The notes: generated from the letters alone by a model not told the origin. Positions 44,874 through 54,700 are shown, counted from the first letter of the stretch. The stretch: DNA of 64,000 nt from an uncultured Lachnospiraceae bacterium (GCA_945868435.1 CAMBLG010000007.1:1-64000), one strand, 5' to 3'. Translations and numbers: made by a program.

Positions 44874-45653
44874 ATGGATATTGTGGTGAAAGTAATCGTT
44901 TGTTTTTTTGCGGGGCTTGGTGCGGGCCTGGGTACCGGATTTGCCGGAATGAGTGCGGCGGCGGTTATCAGTCCCATGCTGATCGTTCTTCTGGGGATGT
45001 CGGCCTATGAAGCTGTGGGAATTGCACTCGCAAGCGATGTTCTAGCCAGTGCGGTAAGTGCTTACACATATGGAAAGAATAAGAATCTCGATGTGCGAAA
45101 TGGTGTTGTCATGATGGTGACAGTGCTGATCTGCACGGCAATCGGAAGTTATGTCGCAAGCCTTGTTCCCAATACAACCATGGGCAGTTTCTCTGTGTTT
45201 ATGACCTTTTTGCTGGGCATCAAGTTCATTGTGAAGCCGGTGATGACCACCAAGGAGGCTATGCAGAATGTAAGCCCGAAGAAGCGGCTGATCCAGTCTG
45301 TTGTATGTGGAATTCTGGTCGGATTTATCTGCGGATTTATCGGAGCTGGTGGCGGCATGATGATGCTTTTGGTTCTTACCAGTGTGTTGGGCTATGAACT
45401 TAAGACGGCGGTGGGAACCAGTGTATTTATTATGGCATTCACCGCATTTACGGGAGCTGCCAGTCATTTTGCAATCGGAGGGATGCCGGATGTACTCTGT
45501 CTGATTTTATGCATACTGTTCACGCTTATGTGGGCAAGGATTGCAGCAAAATTTGCCAACAGGGCAAGTACAGCAACATTGAACCGTGCCACCGGTGTAG
45601 TACTGACCATGTTGGGTGTGGTGATCTTTGTTGTGAATCTGATTACGAGATAA
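44874..45653 (+). CDS. TauE/SafE-family permease
   Basis: ATG 44874 follows AAGGAGAGAAC. 259 residues, eight helices in two repeats. The repeats begin with GLGAGLGTGFAGMSAAAVISP and GFICGFIGAGGGMMMLLVL, the Gly-rich motifs of the family. Members export sulfite, sulfoacetate or other small anions, or import them. The substrate here is unknown. A strong terminator follows. Confidence 0.88.
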   Translation: MDIVVKVIVCFFAGLGAGLGTGFAGMSAAAVISPMLIVLLGMSAYEAVGIALASDVLASAVSAYTYGKNKNLDVRNGVVMMVTVLICTAIGSYVASLVPNTTMGSFSVFMTFLLGIKFIVKPVMTTKEAMQNVSPKKRLIQSVVCGILVGFICGFIGAGGGMMMLLVLTSVLGYELKTAVGTSVFIMAFTAFTGAASHFAIGGMPDVLCLILCILFTLMWARIAAKFANRASTATLNRATGVVLTMLGVVIFVVNLITR

Positions 45654-45692
45654 GAAAACATTATGAAATAATTCTGAACAAACAGCTCAGGG

Positions 45693-45741
45693 AAAGCCGT
45701 CAGGCGGCAGGCAGTTTTGCTTCCGCCCGGTGGCTTTTTTT
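45693..45741 (+). terminator. Rho-independent terminator
   Basis: AAAGCC..GGCGG pairs with CCGCC..GGCTTT, with bulges and a loop around GTTTTGC, then seven T. Confidence 0.75.
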
Positions 45742-45878
45742 GTTTGGACAGAACCACAACGGTTAGAAATGGAAAACGGGCGAATTTCGTAGCTTGCAGG
45801 TTCTGCCCGCGAATGATATGATAATTTCGTATTTCACGTAGAATGGTAGCATGAGATATGGTAGAGAGGAGCGCTGAT

Positions 45879-46058
45879 ATGGCAGATTTTAGTCTGGCAG
45901 ATTGGATTGTGATAGGAATTCTGCTGGTGATGGCAGGGGGCGCAATTGCACATCTCGTTAAGGTAAAGAAAAGCGGTGCAAAATGCGCGGGCTGTTCTGC
46001 CGGAGAAAATTGTCCGGGTAAGAAAGCTTCGAATAAAAAATGTGGTAAGTGCATGTGA
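45879..46058 (+). CDS. FeoB-associated Cys-rich membrane protein
   Basis: ATG 45879 lies 8 bases after GAGAGGAG. 59 residues: one helix (WIVIGILLVMAGGAIAHLV) and a Cys/Lys-rich tail (KCAGCSAGENCPGKKA, then KCGKC). This is the build of the small Cys-rich protein often found at the end of feoAB loci. No feo gene is in this window, so it may be an orphan that serves iron transport encoded elsewhere. Confidence 0.78.
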   Translation: MADFSLADWIVIGILLVMAGGAIAHLVKVKKSGAKCAGCSAGENCPGKKASNKKCGKCM

Positions 46059-46155
46059 AATTGTTATTGTTCTTCCAGCCGGTTTTATGGTAGTATAAAG
46101 CATAAATTGTTGCATAAGAGAGACGCCATAAAACAGTACCTTCGAGGGAGGGCCT

Positions 46156-47976
46156 ATGGAGATACAGAACAATGTCAGCAGCATATTGCAGAAGTACAAG
46201 GATCATATGGATCGTCAACAGGAATTGGATGAGTTGCTTTTGACCGATCAGGACAGGGAGGCATGGATTGCCTGTCTGCAGAACCGGGCTGTGGAAAATC
46301 AGCAGATGTACGAGGAAAACGGACAGCTGATTTCGGCATTGGAGGCAATCCTGCAGAAGGAACTCACAGAGGATAGTGCGAAGGAACTCTATGAGGAAGT
46401 GAATAAGATGTACTGGGACGGCTATGACGATTGTGAGATTCTGCTTCCGATTCTGTATAAACTGATTGATTACTATGAAACCCATGAAAATGTGGTCAAT
46501 CTGTTATTTTTGTACGGTGCGGCTTATTATGAAGAAAATGAGGTGCAGAACCGCAGAGAAGGCCGGAAAGTCTATAACGAAGCCTACAACTTTAAGATAT
46601 TGGAATATAAGAAGGTGTATGCGGATTTGCCGACGGCGGCAGTCCGAAAGCGTATCTGGGGAGCCTATTATAATCTGATTGTTGTCGGATTGGGGAATAA
46701 AATGCTAAGCCCCGATGAATCCTGTCGGTATTATCGAGAAGCAATGGAATTCTGGAACAGTCCGGAGGTACAGGCACTGGATGCGGAGAGTGCAGAGATT
46801 ATAGAAGTTGTTGAGCGGATCAACAATGAGTGGCTGATTGTTGAAGAGAATATCGAATCGGCGAGCAGGGAGACGAAAGAAGTCTTTTGCCGTGTGGCAA
46901 AGGAAGCATACGACAGTCAGGTGCGGGAGAAGGAGAATCTTCTGGATGTCAATAGTGAAGTGTATGCTGCTTATCTTCACGCCCAGTTTCTCATGGGAGA
47001 AAAAAACCTGGATGCAATTGTGGATGAGTATTTTTCCTATTACAATGAGAAGTTGAAGCTTTGTCCCGATGTCAAAGAGATGACGGACGAGGACTTCTAC
47101 TTTATCATTAATACGCCTCTTGCCATTGAGCGATGGCTGGAATATGGAGTGGCGGAGGACAAAGCCAAACAGATCATGGCGATTCTGAAGCGGGAGACAC
47201 AGGCAACCTGGTATCAGAAATTCGGTAAATACGCATCGTCTTTCGTAAATGAAATTCTGGCGGAGTGGTGCTTCAAACTGATGAAATATCTGGATTCCCA
47301 GAATGAGAAGGAGGAGTGGCTGTTTCAGCTTTTGGTGCGCAGACAGTTGCCGACGTATCTGCATTCGGTCATGGTTATGCACCTGGCGGAGGCATTGTGC
47401 AAAGAGGTCAGTCGCAGCAGAGCGGAGCTTTTTGCAAGTCTGCCAGAGGAATATAGATCTGATCTGCTGGAATTTGTGAGGCAGTGTGCGCTGTTGCATG
47501 ATGTGGGCAAGACCAGGATTACAGACATTGTAAATACCCAGGGTAGACGATTGTGGGATCAGGAATTTGAAGGTATTAAGATGCATCCGGTCTACGGAGC
47601 GGAAATGCTCTCCTCGGATCCGGATCTGGCGAAGTATCGTGAAGTAGCCCTTGGGCATCACAAGTTCTATGATGGGAACGGCGGATATCCGGACAACTTT
47701 CAGAATACGGAGTCGGAGTATCGGATTATCATTGACCTAATTACCATCTGCGATTGCATGGATGCGGCGTCGGATCATCTGGGAAGAAATTACAAGAGAG
47801 CCAAGACGCTGGATGCTGTGTTGGAGGAATTGATCGAGGGCAAAGGACATCGCTATAATCCGGACCTGGTGGAGGTCATTGAGAATTCACCGCGGCTGAA
47901 GAAGGAATTGGGGTATATTGTCAGCGAGGGACGACTGGATATCATGTATCGCGCATATCTGGAAAGTGTGCTGTGA
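46156..47976 (+). CDS. HD-GYP-like phosphodiesterase domain protein
   Basis: 606 residues. The first ~400 are helical with Tyr/Glu-rich repeats that look like a TPR-type sensor region (NLLFLYGAAYYEENEVQ). The C-terminal ~200 hold an HD domain: LLHDVGKTRITD (~448), MHPVYGAEML, LGHHKFYDGNGGYPD, which parallels the HHExxDGxGYP of HD-GYP proteins, and ICDCMDAASD. c-di-GMP hydrolysis is the family role, but HHK in place of HHE and the spacing leave other nucleotides possible. GAGGGAGGGCCT precedes the ATG. Confidence 0.8.
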   Translation: MEIQNNVSSILQKYKDHMDRQQELDELLLTDQDREAWIACLQNRAVENQQMYEENGQLISALEAILQKELTEDSAKELYEEVNKMYWDGYDDCEILLPILYKLIDYYETHENVVNLLFLYGAAYYEENEVQNRREGRKVYNEAYNFKILEYKKVYADLPTAAVRKRIWGAYYNLIVVGLGNKMLSPDESCRYYREAMEFWNSPEVQALDAESAEIIEVVERINNEWLIVEENIESASRETKEVFCRVAKEAYDSQVREKENLLDVNSEVYAAYLHAQFLMGEKNLDAIVDEYFSYYNEKLKLCPDVKEMTDEDFYFIINTPLAIERWLEYGVAEDKAKQIMAILKRETQATWYQKFGKYASSFVNEILAEWCFKLMKYLDSQNEKEEWLFQLLVRRQLPTYLHSVMVMHLAEALCKEVSRSRAELFASLPEEYRSDLLEFVRQCALLHDVGKTRITDIVNTQGRRLWDQEFEGIKMHPVYGAEMLSSDPDLAKYREVALGHHKFYDGNGGYPDNFQNTESEYRIIIDLITICDCMDAASDHLGRNYKRAKTLDAVLEELIEGKGHRYNPDLVEVIENSPRLKKELGYIVSEGRLDIMYRAYLESVL

Positions 47977-48002
47977 GTATTGGATTTGCGATTCAGGAAG
48001 AC

Positions 48003-48035
48003 AAGGAAAGAGGGAGAAGTTTCTTCCTCTTTTCT
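48003..48035 (+). terminator. Possible terminator
   Basis: AAGGAAAGAGG can pair with CCTCTTTTCTT across a short loop. The region up to 48151 otherwise shows nothing. Confidence 0.45.
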
Positions 48036-48151
48036 TATGGAAGGCTCCTACACGAAAGAAGAGGCTGATGCCTCCCAGAAGACTACATCCCAATTCCATA
48101 CCGCCGGAAATTACATGTGTTTATATACAAAAAAAGAGGAGACATCGTTTT

Positions 48152-49324
48152 CTATGCATGATTGTTGAGCCACTGTGTTGCACAGTATGCCAGACAGCTG
48201 GCTCCAATCGGGCAGACATCTTCATTGAATTGAACTTTTGGATTGTGGGCGGGATATACCTCACGATTGTCGGTGAATCCTGCGGACAGGTATATGAAGG
48301 TGCTGGGAACCTTTTCTGCAATGCTTGCAAAATCCTCAGATGCGCTTGCAGATATTCCGGGATATGGTTGTGCGTTTGGAAGGTTCATTTCCTGCATATA
48401 GCTGACCATTTCCTCCGTCAGCGCCGGATCACAAATCAGTGGTGGAACTTCTGAAATCATTTCAATGGAAGCACTTCCTCCGTATACCTGTGCAGTCTTG
48501 TCTGCAACTTCTTTCATTCTGCGGACAAGCAGCTCGCGATTGGTGGGATCGTTGGATCGAATGGTTCCCTCAAGTACCGCATAGTCCGGAATAATGTTGG
48601 CGGCAGTGCCGGCCTCAAATTTGCCAACTGTCAGAACACAGGCTGCTTTCGGGTCTGCTTCCCGTGCAATGAGCGATTCAAGAGCGAGGTAAACGTGTAC
48701 AGCAATGTTAATTGGATCAATGGAATTATGAGGGTATGCTCCATGTGCGCCCTTTCCCGAGACAGTAATTTTAAAACCATCAACCGAGAACATCATGGTT
48801 CCGCTACTGTTGTACATATACAGTCCCACAGGCATATTCCCGGGTGACACGTGATAAGCAAGAGCTGCATCTACCGAAGGATTTTCAAGAATTCCGTGTT
48901 CCATCATGTCCTTGCTGCCCTCAAAGGTTTCCTCGGCAGGTTGAAACATGAATTTGACGGTTCCCTTTAGGTTGGATTCGTTTTCTTTTAACATTTTTGC
49001 TGCCGTAAGGAGCATGGCAGCGTGAAAATCATGTCCGCAGGCGTGGGCTGCTCCGCTGGTACAGGCAAAGGGCTCTCCGCTTTCTTCCGGCATGGGAAGT
49101 GCATCCATGTCAGCGCGGAGCAAAATAACCTTGCCGCCGCATCCTACGGTAGCTGATACACCGTGTCCGCATTCTTTGGGGATGAGTCCGTATTCTTTTA
49201 GTTTATTCATTACATATGCCTTTGCTGTTGGCATATCAAGTCCGGTTTCTGCATTTTGATGAAAATACCGGCGGTTGGCAATCGTTTCTTCCTTGAGCTC
49301 AAGCGCTCTCTCATAATAATTCAT
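48152..49324 (-). CDS. M20-family amidohydrolase/aminoacylase
   Basis: ATG 49324 lies after AAAGGAGTGATATGC; the longer frame lacks a ribosome site. 390 residues. Metal ligands are visible in LLRADMDALPM, SGAAHACGHDFHAAM and QPAEE, and the second domain carries HGAYPHNSIDPI. Members remove acyl groups from amino acids (hippurate-like, N-acetyl amino acids) or act on conjugates. The exact substrate is not clear. Monocistronic. Confidence 0.88.
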   Translation of the reverse strand: MNYYERALELKEETIANRRYFHQNAETGLDMPTAKAYVMNKLKEYGLIPKECGHGVSATVGCGGKVILLRADMDALPMPEESGEPFACTSGAAHACGHDFHAAMLLTAAKMLKENESNLKGTVKFMFQPAEETFEGSKDMMEHGILENPSVDAALAYHVSPGNMPVGLYMYNSSGTMMFSVDGFKITVSGKGAHGAYPHNSIDPINIAVHVYLALESLIAREADPKAACVLTVGKFEAGTAANIIPDYAVLEGTIRSNDPTNRELLVRRMKEVADKTAQVYGGSASIEMISEVPPLICDPALTEEMVSYMQEMNLPNAQPYPGISASASEDFASIAEKVPSTFIYLSAGFTDNREVYPAHNPKVQFNEDVCPIGASCLAYCATQWLNNHA

Positions 49325-49464
49325 GCATATCACTCCTTTTGGATTGAAAATTGATAAGATAAACTCATTATACCACTGAAAAAGCATTTGATACAGGGAA
49401 ATCAAATAGGTTATATAAAAGTCAGGGCTGACGCACGGAAACGATTGTGATACAATAGGACCTG

Positions 49465-49508
49465 AGGAAGGATCCGGCAAAGCCGGAAAGAGTCCATATG
49501 TCCTTCCT
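49465..49508 (+). promoter_or_regulatory. Structured leader of the acyltransferase gene
   Basis: AGGAAGGA pairs with TCCTTCCT, enclosing the small hairpin TCCGGC-aaa-GCCGGA. It sits between an extended -10 (TGATACAAT near 49448) and the ribosome site AAAGGAG. It may modulate the expression of the membrane acyltransferase. Confidence 0.5.
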
Positions 49509-49523
49509 AAAAAGGAGTGGACG

Positions 49524-50303
49524 ATGCAGACAATCTACTATCAGGACGAACTGAATGACGAGTTTGCCGGGGATCATATTCAGGCCAAAACCATAGACGG
49601 AAGCTATCGGTATATCAGGGATGGAGTTTTTGGGAAGATTGCCCATGTATTCTGGTATCGAATCATTGCGATTCCCCTTGCCAAATGCTACATGAAGCTT
49701 CATTTTCACCATAGGATCGAGGGACGTGAGGCCTTGAAAAAGGCAGGAAAAAGCGGCTATTATATGTATGGAAATCACACACATCCGCTCTGTGACGCAT
49801 TGATTCCCACCATGGTGAACATGCCGGTGGATGTGTCGGTGATCGTGCATCCCAACAATGTTTCCATGCCGGTCCTGGGAAGGATTACACCGTATCTTGG
49901 AGCGCTTCCGCTGCCGGATGATATGGATGCGACGAAGAACTTCGTGCGGGCAGTAGAACAGCGCATAAAGGAGAACAAATGCGTCATGATCTATCCGGAG
50001 GCACATATCTGGCCGTACTATACGGATATCCGCCCTTTTAAGGATACGTCTTTCCGGTATCCGGTGCAGGCAAAGGTTCCGGTGTTCTGTCTGACCAATA
50101 CCTATCAGAGGCGGGGAAAGAGCAAGACACCTCAGATTGTGACCTACATCGATGGCCCGTTTTATCCGGATGAAACCCTCAGTGCAAAGGCGCAGAAGGA
50201 AATGCTTCGCAATGCGGTCTATGAGACCATGAAAGCTCGTGCGAAGAACAACACAATGGAATTGGTTCATTATGTACGAAAGCAGGATAATGAACCGGTC
50301 TAG
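49524..50303 (+). CDS. PlsC-like acyltransferase
   Basis: 259 residues. The glycerol-phosphate acyltransferase pattern is visible as YGNHTHPLCDALIPT (His/Asp with one extra residue between them compared with HX4D) and MIYPEAHIWPYY, which takes the place of FPEGxR. The segment VFCLTNTYQRR follows. Such proteins acylate lysophospholipids or glycolipids. It is the first of three genes with glycosyltransferases and a second acyltransferase domain, so it may modify a membrane glycolipid. A terminator follows. Confidence 0.75.
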   Translation: MQTIYYQDELNDEFAGDHIQAKTIDGSYRYIRDGVFGKIAHVFWYRIIAIPLAKCYMKLHFHHRIEGREALKKAGKSGYYMYGNHTHPLCDALIPTMVNMPVDVSVIVHPNNVSMPVLGRITPYLGALPLPDDMDATKNFVRAVEQRIKENKCVMIYPEAHIWPYYTDIRPFKDTSFRYPVQAKVPVFCLTNTYQRRGKSKTPQIVTYIDGPFYPDETLSAKAQKEMLRNAVYETMKARAKNNTMELVHYVRKQDNEPV

Positions 50304-50313
50304 AAACGCATAA

Positions 50314-50349
50314 AATACTACTCACAGGACGTGGGTAGTATTAATTTTT
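50314..50349 (+). terminator. Rho-independent terminator
   Basis: AATACTAC-CAC pairs with GTG-GTAGTATT, then TAATTTTT. Confidence 0.8.
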
Positions 50350-50467
50350 GCAATTTTCACAACACATAGTATTAAAAACTACATAAAGTAGTGGACAAAA
50401 CACGCAATATGGATTACAATAACATAAGTTGGGAAAAAACAGAGATAATAGATGACAGGAGTAAGTT

Positions 50468-51319
50468 ATGATAAACCTTTTATTTTCAGGGAATTCCGGG
50501 GTTTTTGACGGAGTGCTGACCTGTATGCTGTCGATTTTTAAACGGACGGCGACAGATGAGCCCTTTCGCATTTTCGTCTATACCATGGACGTATCCAGAA
50601 TTAAGCCGGAATATACGCCGATCTCAGATGCACAGATTGCTTTTTTAGATGAGATCGCCAAGACTTACAATGCTGAAAATGAAATTCTCAAAGTAGATGT
50701 TACCGATTTGTATGAGAAGGAGTTTGGCGGATGTCCAAATGAGGGGGCATACTGTTCACCCTATACGCTGTTACGGCTTTTTGCAGATGAAATTGAGGGG
50801 ATGCCGGATAAGCTGCTATATCTGGATGTGGATATTCTGTTTAACCGGGATATTCGTCTTCTGTACGATATCGATGTGGAGGACTATGAGTATGCGGCGG
50901 CCAGAGATCATTACGGCAAGTATCTGATCAATCCAAATTATGTGAATGCAGGCGTACTTCTTTTTAATATGAAGAAGATTCGTGAAACCGGTCTTTTGGC
51001 GAAAGCGAGGGAACTGATTAAGACGAAGAAGCTTGTCTTTGCGGATCAGAGCGCCGTTATCCGGAGCACTACGAGAAAACGCATGCTGCCACAGCGGTTC
51101 AACGATCAGAAATTCTTACACAAGCATACGGTGGTAAGGCATTTTTCCAAGCGGCTGTTCTACCTGCCGTACCCGCATACAGCCAACATCAAGCAGTGGA
51201 GAGTCAGTGATATCCACCGCATTTTCCGATATTATGTGTTCGACGATATCTTGTATGAGTATATATATTTGAAGAAAAAATTTGAAAGTCAACAGGAGGA
51301 GATCAATCATGAACAGTAA
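50468..51319 (+). CDS. Family 8 glycosyltransferase
   Basis: 283 residues. GT8 features: metal-binding DxD in LLYLDVDILFNRD (~120), preceded by YCSPYTLLRLF, and later YVNAGVLLFNMKKI and FADQSAV. Retaining transfer of glucose or galactose from UDP-sugar is typical. The acceptor is unknown. The stop overlaps the start of the next gene, so the two are coupled. Confidence 0.86.
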   Translation: MINLLFSGNSGVFDGVLTCMLSIFKRTATDEPFRIFVYTMDVSRIKPEYTPISDAQIAFLDEIAKTYNAENEILKVDVTDLYEKEFGGCPNEGAYCSPYTLLRLFADEIEGMPDKLLYLDVDILFNRDIRLLYDIDVEDYEYAAARDHYGKYLINPNYVNAGVLLFNMKKIRETGLLAKARELIKTKKLVFADQSAVIRSTTRKRMLPQRFNDQKFLHKHTVVRHFSKRLFYLPYPHTANIKQWRVSDIHRIFRYYVFDDILYEYIYLKKKFESQQEEINHEQ

Positions 51320-53093
51320 ACCAATTGTACCGATTTTTTATGCGTGCGATGACAACTTTGTCAAGTATACCGTTGTGTCACTGCATTCTATGATGGTAAA
51401 TGCATCAAAGAATTACCATTATATTGTCTATGTGTTGAATACGAATATTTCTGAGAAAATGCAGCAGGTGATGCTGGATATGCAGAACGAGAATTTTACG
51501 GTTCAGTTTACGGATGTGACGGACTACTTAAAGTCTATCCGTGATAAGCTTCCGCTCCGGGATTATTATTCCAAGACGACATATTACCGTCTTTTCATTG
51601 CGGAAATGTTCCCGGAATACGACAAGGCAATCTACATTGACAGTGATACGATCGTGGAAGGTGACATATCCAAACTGTACGAGGAACAACTTGGAGACTG
51701 CTATGTGGGGGCAGCCCATGAGCAGGCAATGGTACAGGAGGATTGCTATGGCACTTATGTGGAAAAGGTGTTAGGTGTTGAGAGAGATAACTATTTTAAT
51801 GCAGGTCTCTTGCTGATCAACTGTGAGCAGTTCCGCAAGAACCATGTGCTGGATCAGTTTGTGGAGCTGTTGCATCTGTATAATTTTGTCGTGACGCAGG
51901 ATGAGGATTACCTGAATCTGATCTGCCATAATAAGGTGCACTGGCTGGAGCAGCAGTGGAATGCGGAAGTGTTCGGTGAGATGAACTACCCGGAGGAGAG
52001 CATCCACATTCTGCACTATATCATGGTGTCAAAACCGTGGCATTATGAGGATTGCCGTCTGGGAGACCACTTCTTCCGCTATGCGAAGGAGACTGCGGTG
52101 TATGAGGAAATCCTTGAAGTACTTCACAATTACACGGACGAGGAACGCGCCAACGATATGGCATCCTGTGAGCGGCTGATGCAGTTGGCAATTGACGAGA
52201 CCAACAAAGAGAATAATTATTTAAATCTGGTGAAAGCGGGAAAGTTAAAGTCCAAAGATCGTCTGGAGGTGCTTGACCGCATTGCAAAGCTGGAGCGCGA
52301 GGGAAGATTTGATGAAGATGTGGAGGAGGATCCACCTACCCGCGAGTTAAAGCCGCGTCAGATTGATTACCTTCGCAAAAAGATTTCCAGTAAGGTAAAG
52401 ACCAAATTGACTTACACTGTAGCAAGACGTTTTCTGAATTACATTTTGGATACAAAGCAGTTGATCATCAAGGAGATCAAGGGAATCGAGAATATGAATG
52501 CGTTGAATTCCGGTGCAGTCATTACCTGCAATCATTTCAATGCCTATGACAGCTTTGCCATGCAGATTGCCTACGAGGCTTCCAACCAGAGAAAACGCAG
52601 ATTTTACCGTGTCATCCGTGAGGGTAATTACACCAATTTCCCGGGCTTTTATGGCATGCTGATGCGCAACTGTTACACATTCCCGCTTAGCTCTAACAAG
52701 GAGACCATGAAGAAGTTCATGCGTTCCATGGATGCGGTGCTGCAGCATGGCGACTTCATGCTCATCTATCCGGAGCAGAGTATGTGGTGGAATTACCGTA
52801 AGCCGAAGCCTTTGAAGAAGGGGGCGTACAATTTTGCTGCAAAGAATAATGTGCCGGTGCTGCCGTGCTTCATTACCATGGAGGACAGCGACATCTTAGG
52901 TGACGATGGCTTCTATGTGCAGGAGTATACGATTCATGTAGCTCCGGCCATCTATCCCGACCCAAACAAATCCAAGGCACAAAATGTGGAGCAAATGCGG
53001 GATAAGAATTATGCTGTGTGGAAACAAATCTACGAGGAGACCTACGGAGAACCGTTGGTCTACGATTGCGAGGATATGAACACAAGCGCTTAA
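51309..53093 (+). CDS. Fusion of a GT8 glycosyltransferase and a PlsC-like acyltransferase
   Basis: ATG 51309 follows AGGAGATCAATC. 594 residues. N-terminal half is GT8: AIYIDSDTIVEGD with Asp111 and Asp113 as DxD, then YFNAGLLLINCEQF and LHYIMVSKPW. A charged linker (~280-360) leads to a C-terminal acyltransferase: NHFNAYDSFA (His409-X4-Asp414) and LIYPEQSMWWNYRKP. One chain thus carries a sugar and an acyl transfer domain, which suggests an acylated glycolipid or teichoic-type polymer. The GT8 domain is similar to that of the preceding gene. A terminator follows. Confidence 0.86.
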   Translation: MNSKPIVPIFYACDDNFVKYTVVSLHSMMVNASKNYHYIVYVLNTNISEKMQQVMLDMQNENFTVQFTDVTDYLKSIRDKLPLRDYYSKTTYYRLFIAEMFPEYDKAIYIDSDTIVEGDISKLYEEQLGDCYVGAAHEQAMVQEDCYGTYVEKVLGVERDNYFNAGLLLINCEQFRKNHVLDQFVELLHLYNFVVTQDEDYLNLICHNKVHWLEQQWNAEVFGEMNYPEESIHILHYIMVSKPWHYEDCRLGDHFFRYAKETAVYEEILEVLHNYTDEERANDMASCERLMQLAIDETNKENNYLNLVKAGKLKSKDRLEVLDRIAKLEREGRFDEDVEEDPPTRELKPRQIDYLRKKISSKVKTKLTYTVARRFLNYILDTKQLIIKEIKGIENMNALNSGAVITCNHFNAYDSFAMQIAYEASNQRKRRFYRVIREGNYTNFPGFYGMLMRNCYTFPLSSNKETMKKFMRSMDAVLQHGDFMLIYPEQSMWWNYRKPKPLKKGAYNFAAKNNVPVLPCFITMEDSDILGDDGFYVQEYTIHVAPAIYPDPNKSKAQNVEQMRDKNYAVWKQIYEETYGEPLVYDCEDMNTSA

Positions 53094-53129
53094 GGCTGCA
53101 GTTTCATACTTGATATACATTGATAATGG

Positions 53130-53177
53130 ACAAAGTTGACGCCGATTCCTGTTGTGGGAAAAGGCGTCAACTTTTGT
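53130..53177 (+). terminator. Terminator
   Basis: ACAAAGTTGACGCC pairs with GGCGTCAACTTTTGT over a 19-base loop. Confidence 0.75.
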
Positions 53178-53372
53178 GTAAATCGGTACTAAGGTGCTAG
53201 GAGATTAGTACTGTGATTGGGAAAATTGCACATAAAATGTGAAAAATGTGTGAAGTTCTTCTACTTTACAATAACAACTTTGATATGTAATACTGATAAT
53301 GATGTAAGTCCGTTTGAGCATATCAGATGGGATAAACAAAAGAAACAAACAAAGAATGAGAGGATGTTAAAA

Positions 53373-54377
53373 ATGAAAAGAAGTTTTTCCAAGAGAGCTT
53401 GGTCAGCGTTCCTTGCTCTTGCAATCATTGTTACTGCAGTGTTCGGTAATGTAACTACTGCAAAGGCTGAGACGACAGATTATACAACTCCAGTATGGGA
53501 ATACGGAACTGCAACAGCAGGTGTTGAGACCGTTAAGTATCCGTTTACTGTTGATAAGGATTGTGCGGTGGATATTGGTTTATTGGTTCCGGCAGTTGGA
53601 AATGTTACTATCAATGTATACAAGGCAGGAACTCTTTATGATTCTTTAGATATTTCAGCCTATGATTCGTATTGGGAATATTTTGCTTCTGATGCAGCAT
53701 TTAATAATGGATGGTATTTTGAAAGTCTATCTGCAGGAGATTATTCTGTAAGTTATGTATTCGGTGCGGATACGGATTACATCGCATATGTATTCGAGTA
53801 TGTTGCACAGGCAAAAATCAGCCAAACATCGGCAACCATTACCAAAGGATTCACAAAGAAGCTTTCTGTAGAAAATGGTAAGGTTAAAAAGTGGTCTTCC
53901 AGCAAGACTTCTGTTGCAAAGGTTGATTCTAAGGGAAAAGTTACTGCAAAGAAGGCTGGTAAGGCAACCATTACAGCAACTCTCGAAGATGGTTCTAAGT
54001 TAAAATGTACTGTTACTGTAAAAGAAAATAAGTACTCAGACAGCAAGCTTACCGTAAGTGATGTTTATCGTGGAGAATGTGCAATGAGTGCATATAGCGC
54101 ATCCTTTGATAAGAGCGGTAATTTGGTTATTAAGACAAGATTTGTAAACAATTATTATTATAAAGTATCCAGTCTTAATAACATTAAGATTGTTGTTAAG
54201 GACGGAAATGGTAAGACTGTTGGAACTTATAAGCTGAGCAAGAAGAATGTTAGTATTCCGGTTGGTTCTACAAAGGACTTTTCATTTACAATTAAGAAAT
54301 CAAGCTTAAAGAAGAAGACGGTAGATCTTAGAAACTGCACAATTACTTGTGACGGATCTTATGGATATTATTACTAA
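53373..54377 (+). CDS. Secreted protein with a Big_2 domain
   Basis: ATG 53373 sits 9 bases after AGAGGA. 334 residues: signal peptide (KRAWSAFLALAIIVTAVFGN, cut near TAKAE), a beta domain (~35-145) that resembles C-terminal PPC-like surface modules, a Big_2 Ig-like domain (~152-225; KKWSSSKTSVAKVDSKGKVT with KAGKATITATL), and a third beta domain (~230-334) rich in Lys/Tyr. No sortase signal or lipobox, so it is released or held by binding. The gene is AT-richer and more Lys-rich than its neighbours, and a ~190-base leader region lies between the terminator and the start. Confidence 0.78.
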   Translation: MKRSFSKRAWSAFLALAIIVTAVFGNVTTAKAETTDYTTPVWEYGTATAGVETVKYPFTVDKDCAVDIGLLVPAVGNVTINVYKAGTLYDSLDISAYDSYWEYFASDAAFNNGWYFESLSAGDYSVSYVFGADTDYIAYVFEYVAQAKISQTSATITKGFTKKLSVENGKVKKWSSSKTSVAKVDSKGKVTAKKAGKATITATLEDGSKLKCTVTVKENKYSDSKLTVSDVYRGECAMSAYSASFDKSGNLVIKTRFVNNYYYKVSSLNNIKIVVKDGNGKTVGTYKLSKKNVSIPVGSTKDFSFTIKKSSLKKKTVDLRNCTITCDGSYGYYY

Positions 54378-54420
54378 ATCAATCAAAGGGTAGACTTATA
54401 GTAAGTAGATTACAATGCTG

Positions 54421-54451
54421 ACAGGCGGGCACGAATGTGTCCGCCTGTTTT
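54421..54451 (+). terminator. Rho-independent terminator
   Basis: ACAGGCGG pairs with CCGCCTGT, with inner CAC/GTG, then TTTT. Confidence 0.85.
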
Positions 54452-54700
54452 CATGTCTATTTGAATTCCTACATTCGCTCATCGCTCAGAGCGGTGTACA
54501 ACTTTCTGAAATCTGTAACGAATACATCGACGTTCCATTATGTGATGCGAATAGAGTATCCTTTCATTTTTATACTTTTTATCTGAAACCAAGGTCGGTG
54601 TATATCGGGACAGATTGAAGAAAGTTCGTACCCGGCTGAGCGTATTTGCCAAGAAGCATCACTGGATATTCCCCTATCATATGTGTTATGCTAGAATAGA
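54452..54700 (+). other. Gap of ~250 bases without a clear gene
   Basis: I see no start codon with a ribosome site. One frame near its end reads a Lys/Arg-rich peptide (KKVRTRLSVFAKKHHWIFPY) closed by stops at both ends, which may be a gene remnant. The end (TGCTAGAAT, near 54690) is a probable extended -10 for the MATE gene. Confidence 0.4.

Noticed and set aside
54415-54618. 67-codon frame after the Big_2 gene.
   Set aside because: It begins inside the terminator hairpin and has no ribosome site or recognisable domain.
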